DNA from: Ettlia oleoabundans | Taxonomy: Eukaryota > Chlorophyta > Chlorophyceae > Chlamydomonadales | DNA length: 10,542 nt | Reading direction: 5' to 3' | NCBI GenBank assembly: GCA_019693395.1 | Contig: JAAMXP010001320.1 | Location: forward strand, 1 to 10,542 | Shown: in pieces, positions 1-6,782 of the stretch | How positions within the stretch are numbered: the stretch's first letter is position 1 | Layout: every line of letters begins with the position of its first letter | Program-made: the position numbers and the translations under genes | The notes under the pieces: generated by a model | Databases searched by the model: none | Told to the model about the DNA's origin: nothing | Seen by the model: the letters and a program-made list of their open reading frames with translations, nothing else

Positions 1-54
1 CCACCCACCACCACCACCATTTCACACAAAAACACACATCAACCCCACACACAC

Positions 55-2407
55 CTCAATTGTTGTGTTCTTCTCAACCTTGACCTGCAAAGCAGTAAAG
101 CAGTTTGGGGAAAGCAGTGAAGCAGTTGGGGGAAGAAGAGGGCGGCGGAAACGAGGGCAGTCAGCGGCACTAGGGCTGAACATCAGAGGATGACCCAAAG
201 TGGGGGATGTGAAGGCAGCAAGGGGAGCCAGGACAAGCTGCAGGCGGAGAAGCGCTCTGCAACACACGGACAGGTCCAATCAGCAGCGAGGAGCGGAAGC
301 AACGGCAGTGGCAGCAGCAGTGGCAGCAGCAGCGACTACAAGCAAGGGGCCTTTGCTCAGTGCCTCTGACAGTGCCTTTGGGATTGGCATCTTCACTGGG
401 TGGCAGCAGAAGCAGCAGTAGCAACGCAACAGTGACAGCAGCGGCAGTGGCAGCAGCAGCGTCCACAATCAAGGCGACTGTCCTCACCGACAGGCCCTTG
501 GGGATGGGCATCTCCACTGGGTGGCTGTACCCTAGGTTGAGGGTGAGGTTGCTGCCGCTCACTGCCGCCCTGTAACCCACGCCCACCATCTGCCGGTGCC
601 GCAAAAGGGGTGTACGGAGGAAAGGGTTGAGGGGGGTGGTTGGGTGGGGAGGAGGAGGCAGGCGGGAAGGGGCAGGCTGCTGGGGCAGTAAGCATCAAGT
701 CAGAACTGGAACAGTGGCAGGCAAGAGGGGCAGGACTGTCCGGTACAACATGCAGCGCAACTCAGGCACGTTCTGGACTCGACGCTTGTGACGCCAGCAA
801 TGCGGCGGGCGCCAGAGCTAACTGGGAGCTGGACATGTGCAGCAGCACACAGTCACCCCACCCCCAGCCGCCCGTAAGCACCTAATCCAGTACGGTAGTG
901 ATGTGTCGATAAGCTCCCCCACCCCCCCCATCACCATCATTCCCACGCCACCCAGCCCCTCCACCTCCAGCCCCCACACCATCCCACCTTCACCACCACC
1001 CAACATACTTCACACCTGCCGACACGCGGCAGCACCCACCTGCAGCGTTGTGGTGAAGCCTGTGTCGACACCCACCACCATGTTTGACAGCAGCGAGCGT
1101 GCCAGGCCGTGCTGCTGGTTGGCCTGCCGCGTCTCGTTGGCCTTCACCACACGAATCACCTTGTCGCCCTGCAAGCACACATGAGTGATGGAGCAGGTCG
1201 GTATAAACAATGACAGGAATGTGGCGGCATGACGCAGGGAAAAACTTGGGGGGTGGGAGCAAGAGAAGGCGGGGGTTGCGGGTGGTGACATTCGTTGGGA
1301 GCGGGATGATGGGCTGGGCGGGGGGCTGCGGCTGGGGTGTGGTGAGCTGAGCCGCAGCATGCCCCGCCCACCGACAAATAACGCCGCTGCACTGATGACT
1401 CCCCAGTTGCTGTCGTGGGCTGCGGACCCTTCCCTCCCTGCATCTGTGGCCGTCACTCCTGGTTGCTGACCCATTTCGCCAACAAATAGCCCCAGGCCAG
1501 AAATGGCGCAATAGGCCGTCGTGTGCTGTCCTGATCCCAAAGCTGCGTGCTGCCACAAGCTGGCGGCTGCTGTATCGCAGTACAAGTAAGAGTGCCGCTT
1601 CTTTGAGGAAAAATAGCTGCTTGGCTGTCCCACTAGAGGGGATCCCATAAACTACGGCAGCTGCTACTTGCCAGGCTGCTTGGGTTGGTGGTGCTGCTGC
1701 TGCTGCAGATCCTGCTGCTGTGCGCCCACCAGACCAAACTCAGCTGGTGGTAGCAAGGTTATGCCCCCACTTATGCCCAACATGGTATCAAGCTGCTCGC
1801 TGGGTGCACAGCACCGCTGGCATCACCCAACTAAGCTACTGGTGTCATGGAGAACAGTAGACGGACGCAATCATGCTAGCATCAAAGAAATGGGGCAGCG
1901 GCAGGGCTAGATTGCACTCAGCGACAGCAGCAGGTTGAAGCACGCGAAAGGTAGCGGCAAGCACCTGCTCAAATGTGACGAGCGGGTTGAAAGTGCGCTG
2001 CAGCTCGCCCTTGGGCCCCTGCGGCATAAGGACAGCTTGGATATGCTGTCAGAGAGGCAAGCCAGGAAGCGAGCGGCCCTCCGGCACAAGTGGCAGTGAG
2101 CAAAACAGCCAGGCTGTGCTGTGTCGCCGCCCGCCAAGCGCGCTCCACCCTTGCAGCCACGCATTGGCCGGTCTTCGCCGTCGAAGGGACGCCTGGCGCG
2201 TTCCATAATACATGCCCGGCCCTGCCTCACCTTGACCTTCACCGTCTGCCCGTCAAACGTGATGGTGACCTTGTCAGGCACGGGCACGGGCACCTTGCCA
2301 ATGCGGCTGTCCTTGGCCACTACATGAAGCTGTTGCCGCTGCTGCCGAGCCGCCGTGACGGGCTGGAACGCCGCCACGCGGGTTCCCACAAATGCACTGG
2401 CCTGCAT
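55..2407 (-). CDS. PRPL6: Plastid 50S ribosomal protein L6 (uL6c), nuclear gene, partial at 3' end
   Basis: uL6 is a structural protein of the large ribosomal subunit, near the factor-binding region; this copy should be imported into the chloroplast. Exons in coding order are 2407-2231, 2018-1965, 1168-1040, 589-488 and 84-55. They give 59+18+43+34+10 codons, all joined in phase 0 with GT-AG borders. Residues 1 to about 32 ([14 protein letters not shown]...) are Ala/Arg/Gln-rich and almost free of acidic residues, like a transit peptide. L6 signatures follow: [87 protein letters not shown] and [10 protein letters not shown]. The usual C-terminal part (about 40 residues, ending near a PEPYKGKG-type motif in the family) is missing because the window ends inside the next intron. 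The ATG at 2407 has a good context (gccATGc); an in-frame ATG at 2557 would add 50 residues. Identity is secure; exon borders are inferred. Confidence 0.94.
89..132 (-). repeat. 22-bp tandem duplication in the polypyrimidine tract of an L6 intron
   Basis: Units 89-110 and 111-132 match at 20 of 22 positions. On the L6 coding strand they form the pyrimidine-rich stretch directly before the acceptor of the 30-bp exon at 84-55, so the repeat doubles the acceptor-proximal tract. Confidence 0.8.
321..404 (-). repeat. Degenerate duplicate of the 3' end of L6 exon 4 plus flanking intron
   Basis: Positions 368-404 align without gaps to exon-4 bases 489-525, with 32 of 37 identical. The similarity continues as CAG-rich intron sequence, 321-345 against 448-472, with a small length difference. 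On the minus strand the copy reads [12 protein letters not shown] against the true exon's [12 protein letters not shown]. The GT donor that follows LS in the real exon is absent in the copy. The copy lies inside the intron between exons 4 and 5, so it looks like a partial tandem exon duplication that has decayed at its splice site but kept an open reading frame. Confidence 0.75.
905..1010 (-). other. C-rich intron tract (G-rich on the L6 transcript)
   Basis: The plus strand has repeated runs of three to nine C's broken by CA/AC steps, so the L6 pre-mRNA carries many closely spaced G runs inside the intron 1039-590. This permits G-quadruplex formation but does not show it. No gene is seen here; the open frames overlapping it are low-complexity Pro/Thr/Ser strings. 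Confidence 0.5.
1169..1964 (-). other. 796-bp intron of the L6 gene
   Basis: This intron runs from a GTGCTT donor after the VTFEQ codons to a TTGCAG acceptor before GDKVIRVV. It holds a CTG-rich stretch around 1687-1720. I see no conserved protein, tRNA or convincing snoRNA boxes in it on either strand; the overlapping long open frames are antisense or intronic shadows. Confidence 0.6.
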
Positions 2408-2696
2408 GGCTCCTGCCCGCGCCGCAGCACCACTCAGAGATGTCTGCAAGCTTCGCAAAGCAACAGCGGAGCGAGCGGCTGCGAAATGCGTGTTCCAGCA
2501 AGCGCCTTCCGTCCTGGGATTATCGTGGACACAAAATGGAAAGCCGACGGCCCTCATGCGTTTTCGGCCGCCTGGAAGGCTGTGTGGCGGATCAAGTTAG
2601 GAACAGAAATACTCCTGACTGTTTGAGGAGCCTGCTGTAGTCTTCGCCTGCTTGTCGACTGTTGTCTGGGCGCTTTGCGGCCTTGGAACTGGCGCC
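2408..2696. promoter_or_regulatory. Divergent intergenic region between L6 and PRCC start codons
   Basis: Only 289 bp separate the two outward-facing ATGs (2407 minus, 2697 plus), so both 5' UTRs and promoters must fit here or overlap the genes. I see no clear TATA box. If the in-frame L6 ATG at 2557 were used, just 139 bp would remain. A bidirectional promoter is inferred from the geometry alone. Confidence 0.5.
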
Positions 2697-5558
2697 ATGG
2701 ATCTCCTGGGAGGCTACGGCTCTGGTTCCGACAGCGAGCCGGACTTCCCGCAAGCCGATGGCAACGCCGGCCGGGCCACTGTGCTGGCCAGCAGCCCACC
2801 CAGGCAGGCAGCGCCTCCAGCAGCACAACAGCCGCCACCAGACCCGTCACAGCTGCTGTCCAGGCTGCCGCCGCCTTCGGGAGCCAAGGTGCGGGGGTGC
2901 CGCCACCGCTGCCAAGTGGTGCCGCCGCTCCCGCTTTTGCTCAACTCGCTCCTGGCTTGTATTGCTTGCTCCGCTTCTGGGGTTCGCAACGCTTGCTCTG
3001 TCCCAAAGCAGCTTGCTGCTTCACCGCCAGCCAGACTGTCCCCCTGCGAGCAACTTGTTTGTGCGTCTGCCCACTACACAACCGTCACAGACCTGCACCT
3101 GCCTTCCCACCTTCCCACCTCCATGCTTCACACAGGCGCCGCTGTTCTCCGGGCTGCCCAAGCCAGCTGCCAAGAAGAAAATCGTGGCCAAGTTTCGCAT
3201 GCCTATTAGCTACGATCCGGCAGATGTGAAGGCAGTTGATGTGGATGAGGTGGGTGTGTGGGTATGTTGATTTGTAAAAAGTGGGTAGGTGGAAGTGTGT
3301 GGGTTGGATGCCTGGTAGGTCAGTGGGTTGGTGGGTGGGTGCTTAGATTTATTGTTTGCTCATTGCTAGAGATTGGATAGTCGATAATGAGTAGGTTGGA
3401 TGCGATACCTGGTGGGGGGGTGGGGTGGGGGGGATATAATTGTTTGTAATCGTTGATTAGATTGGTGGGTGCATGGCAATGGTGGTTGCCCAAGAGTGTG
3501 TGTGTGGGTGGCTGGGTGACGGCGAGCCGTTGCTGGTGGAGTGAGCAATTGATGCAGCTGCAGCACGCTTTCCACGTTGTTGTGGGTGCCTAAGTTTCTT
3601 CCAACGCTGCCGCCACCTTTGCTGTCATCTCCTCAGCAGGAGCCCGCCCGCAAGCGGCAGAAGGCCAGCACCCGCGGGCGGACCCTCGCCGAGCTCCTGC
3701 CAGCACCCAAAAACACGGCAACAGGCGGCGGCGGCGGCGGGCGGCGGCTGGATGTCCTGGGAGGCGGCGCTGGTACCGCTGGTACACAAGGGGGAAGAAA
3801 GTACGATTCCGATGACGACGAGATGGTGCCGGGCACTGAGGATCGAAGCGGCATGGTTGACCTCGCGCCAGGTGGGTGCTGGTGGTGCGTGTGTGTATGG
3901 GTGTCTGTGGGGTGGGGGTGGGGTGGGGGGATGCTGTTGATGCTGCTGCTGCCGCTGATGCTGCTGCTGCTGTGTCACAAACGCTTTGCTGTCCCTCATC
4001 ACCTGTTTGCCTAATCCAGCTTTGCTTGTGAGCAGTGGTGGACTTGTGCATGGTGGTCCCAGCGGGCTGTCTGCCACCTGCTCGCCTGCCTGCCCATGCC
4101 TGCTTGCCTGCCTGCCTGTCCCTGCGGGCTGCCTGCTGCTTGCGCTTGGGCGGTTCACTGGCGGTGTCCCACTTTCCAGCCTGTTTTCCTGTCTGCCTGC
4201 TCGAATGGCTGTCCTGTACTTTCCTGCCCTACTCTTTCCCCCCTCATTGGCGCCCCTTCCCTTCCACCCACAGCTCACACCTCCCTCCCATCACCATTCC
4301 ACCCGTTGCATTGAATGCGTGCTATTGATGCTTGCACTACTCGTGCTTTCTGCAGGTGAGGCCATAGCTGATGACAATGAGGCTTTCAGGTTGGATGTAT
4401 CCGCAGCCCCGGGCGCCGGCAGCACCGCCGCCGCCACGGCAGCGGCGCAGCAGTACGATGCGGCGCAGCAGGAGCAGTACAGGCAGTGGCAGGCGTACTA
4501 CGCTCAGCAGCAAGGTCACGAGTACAACCAGCACCAGCAGGAGGCAGCAGCTGCCGCGGCAGCTTCTGCCACCGATCCAGCTGAGGCCATGCTACAAGCG
4601 GCGCTAGCGGCGGAGCGGGAGCGGGCGGCGCGGCAGGGCAAGGCGGGCGCTGGGACGGGCATAGAAATAAAGGAGGTGCGGGGCTCGCTGCTCAGTGTGT
4701 TAAGGTTGGGGTGCTGGGGGTGAAATGGGGTGGGATGGGGGTTGCCATTTTGGGTGTTGCTCGTGTGCGATGCTGCTGCCAGCAAGGGGCCCTTTCTGGC
4801 CCAACAGTATAAACAAAAACACCACTTGCTGAGCTTGCAACAGCTGATTTCCAACGTGCCCTGTTCCGCCGCCCACCCGCAGGTGCATGGCGACAAGTTG
4901 CGGTACATGGACCCGGGGCAGCGTGCGGGCGTTGATGCCATTCGCAATGCCCTGGGAGCAGATTACGAGGCACGACTCAGGAAGGAGGCAGGTGCGTGGC
5001 TGTTGGGTGTGGCTGGGGCACGACTTAGGAGGGAGGCAGGTGCGTGGCTGTTGGTTGTGGCTGGGGCATGGCTCAGGAGGGAGGCAGGTGTGTGGCTGTT
5101 GGTTGTGGTTGGCTTGCAGCAGGGATTCCTGGTTGATCGCTGGGGAGGCGGTTGGCTCCTGAGGGTATGGTGGGAAGCAGCAGCGTCGCCAATCAGCGGA
5201 CTTTGGAGGCATGGCTATGGAGGGAGGCGGCTGCAGTCGGCTTCTGCTGGCGTTTCTGCTCTGGCGGGCTCGTAGCAAATGGCTACAGCAGGGGAACGTC
5301 TGATGCTGCCCTCGCACTGCGGTGGTGCAGCTGGTAAGCGCCGCCACGGTATCCATGTGTCTCACCTCTGATGTGTCACCACCACCCAGCCGCACCTGCC
5401 TGCCGCTTGCAGGTGGCGACCCCTCCAAGCTGGCCAAGCGTCGCCACCAAATCTCCTCCCTCTACCACTACGCCAAGCAGAAGGAGCTGGAGCAGCTGGA
5501 GCAGAGGGCAGCAGGCAGCAAGTCAAAAGCGGAGACGCACCGCAAGTACGGGTGGTAG
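2697..5558 (+). CDS. PRCC: PRCC family protein (proline-rich, mitotic checkpoint/MAD2B-interacting family)
   Basis: Exons are 2697-2888, 3136-3249, 3640-3871, 4356-4675, 4883-4991 and 5413-5558. They total 1113 nt, giving 370 residues and a TAG stop, with consistent phases and GT-AG borders. Human PRCC is a nuclear protein that binds the checkpoint protein MAD2B and associates with splicing factors; the role in algae is inferred by family. Seen in order: an acidic Ser/Asp start (residues 1-16), a Pro-rich stretch (about 34-62), LFSGLP then KKKIVAKFRMPI (about 67-90), a basic ARKRQK patch (105-110, possible nuclear signal), LAELLPAPKN (118-126), an acidic DSDDDE run (158-163), a Gln/Ala-rich low-complexity segment in exon 4, and the diagnostic C-terminus (SKLAKRRHQISSLY ... 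KAETHRKYGW, 327-370). That C-terminal block closely resembles plant PRCC-like proteins. The first ATG in frame lies in a strong gccATGG context. Confidence 0.88.
3411..3433 (+). other. Sense-strand G-rich tract in PRCC intron 2
   Basis: G runs of seven, four and seven bases (3414-3420, 3422-3425, 3427-3433) are separated by single T's, inside the intron 3250-3639. The transcript could form a quadruplex if a long run is shared between two strands of the fold. The rest of this intron is built of imperfect TGGG/GTGGG steps with no other feature seen. Confidence 0.6.
3909..3930 (+). other. Canonical G-quadruplex motif near the donor of PRCC intron 3
   Basis: Four G tracts of four, five, four and six bases (3909-3912, 3914-3918, 3920-3923, 3925-3930) are joined by single-T loops on the sense strand. 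The motif starts 38 bases after the last base of exon 3 at 3871. Folding is a prediction from the pattern. Confidence 0.75.
3932..3974 (+). repeat. Imperfect CTG repeat in PRCC intron 3
   Basis: About 40 bp of CTG units with scattered changes (ATG, CCG) follow directly after the G-quadruplex motif. It is intronic and not translated in the spliced model. Confidence 0.8.
4085..4139 (+). repeat. Imperfect CCTG/TGCC tetranucleotide tract in PRCC intron 3
   Basis: Interrupted TGCC units run through this part of the 484-bp intron 3872-4355. The remainder of the intron is pyrimidine-rich up to the CTGCAG acceptor, with no gene seen. Confidence 0.75.
4971..5114 (+). repeat. Three-copy 48-bp tandem repeat spanning the PRCC exon 5 donor
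   Basis: Units are 4971-5018, 5019-5066 and 5067-5114. Copies 1 and 2 differ at three positions; copy 3 is more diverged. The first 21 bp of copy 1 are the end of exon 5 and the other 27 bp are intron, so each copy carries its own GCAG|GT donor (GT at 4992, 5040 and 5088). Since 48 is a multiple of three and the frame is open through all copies, the later donors would add exactly 16 or 32 residues. Confidence 0.9.
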
Positions 5559-6782
5559 CGCTGCTGCCTTACAGCTTCTGGCTGCTGGCGTCCCCTGCCA
5601 GACAGCATGCCTTCTGCTGCAGCTCTGTACCGCCTTGTACAACATTCTGCCTTGGACGCCCTAGGGGAAGGCAGTAAATTGCAGCAAAGGCTGCGGGCGA
5701 CGCGGCAGCTTCCATGCCTGGCTTGCACCACCTCGCTTTTGTGCCATACAGTGTTGGGTTATGTTTCCCGCTAGCAAGCGAGCCAGCCAATGGTGTTCCG
5801 ACATGCAGCACTGGTGACAAGCAGCTGCTGTTGTTGGCTGGCTGGCTGACTGTTGCTTCCCGATGATGCTTTCCTTTCTTGCTGCTGTGGCCTCCTTGCA
5901 CCACAACATACGTACTGCTCATGATAAACTGTACCGCTTCTTGCTCCTCTTTGCACACTGTTGTTAGTGCCCATCTGCTTGTTTGCCACTTACTTCCTGG
6001 CTGTCAATTTGCCACTATTTCCAATCTTTGTTGAGTGGCATTGTGTAGTTCGTCCAGTCACTTGACCCAGGAATGAGAGAAGCGGTGCGACATTCTGCTC
6101 CATCGCTCCCGCAACGGCAGGGCCTGGCAGACTAATGGCAAGCGCGGTTTGGTGGTGTCATATGTCAGCTGCGGCTGGCTGCTGGTAAGGTTGCGATTGA
6201 TTTGCAATTGTCATGCCTGTAAGATCTCTGGTCGCTGATCAGGGCTGTCCTAATCCTGCCTGATGTGCCTGCAAGCTGACGTCACGCCCCGGTTCCGCAA
6301 GATGCCTCCGGTTCAGGATTTTGGGCTTTAGGGAGTTGCAGCTTTCCGTCTGCCACGGTCGGTGTTATGCCAACAGCGATTACGGGCGCCATAGTGCATT
6401 CCTAAGTGGCGCTTCGGCCAGCTTCAGGCCGCTGCTCGTCTGGGTCTTTTCTGAAAGCGACCAAGCAACGTCAACAAGCCCTAGGGACCTCGAACAGCTG
6501 ATGTCATCCACATCAAGTACCTATTAGGCGAGCATGTGGTCCGCACGCCTGCATCCCCAGCCTAAACAAGGGGAACAAATCGTTCGTGGCGGCTGCTGCT
6601 ACGAAAGATAGCGCTACGGAGCTCAATATCGGCTCGGCCAGACTTGCAAGTTGCCCTCCTTCACCACCAAGTACCAGTCAGGGGGGGCCTAGCCGGGGGG
6701 CTTGAAACCTTTTTAGCTTCTGCGCCGATGTCTCATTGATGTGCGCAGAAGAGTCGCCATCAAGCCAGCGACATCAAAGGTC
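5559..6782. other. PRCC 3' flank and intergenic region
   Basis: This 1.2-kb stretch follows the PRCC stop and precedes the protease signal-peptide ATG. The first part is probably PRCC 3' UTR, and the last few hundred bases should contain the protease promoter and 5' UTR. Open frames here (129 aa antisense at 5569-5958, 68 aa at 6321-6527) show no recognisable motifs. I see no tRNA, transposon ends or clear TATA box. Confidence 0.6.
6218..6222 (+). terminator. Candidate TGTAA polyadenylation signal for PRCC
   Basis: TGTAA is the characteristic green-algal poly(A) signal, usually placed shortly before the cleavage site. This copy lies 660 bp after the stop codon, in gene-free sequence and in the sense direction. 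A five-base motif also occurs by chance, so the assignment is tentative. Confidence 0.35.

Noticed and set aside
280..698. Ala/Ser-rich and Cys-rich open frames over the CAG-rich region
   Set aside because: They arise from translating CAG repeats in several frames; the region is L6 intron and exon 4.
990..1648. Long overlapping minus-strand open frames of 188 and 212 aa
   Set aside because: One of them contains the true L6 exon 1168-1040 ([14 protein letters not shown]...); the rest is intron read-through with low-complexity residues.
4730..5275. 181-aa frame reading through PRCC exon 5 and the repeats
   Set aside because: It would need intron retention and would lose the conserved PRCC C-terminus. 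It is kept only as the basis of the alternative-donor finding.
5569..5958. 129-aa open frame on the minus strand after PRCC
   Set aside because: It shows no recognisable motif, has an irregular composition, and lies antisense to the likely PRCC 3' UTR.
6321..6527. 68-aa plus-strand open frame upstream of the protease
   Set aside because: It is short, matches no known motif, and has no supporting neighbour or conserved feature.
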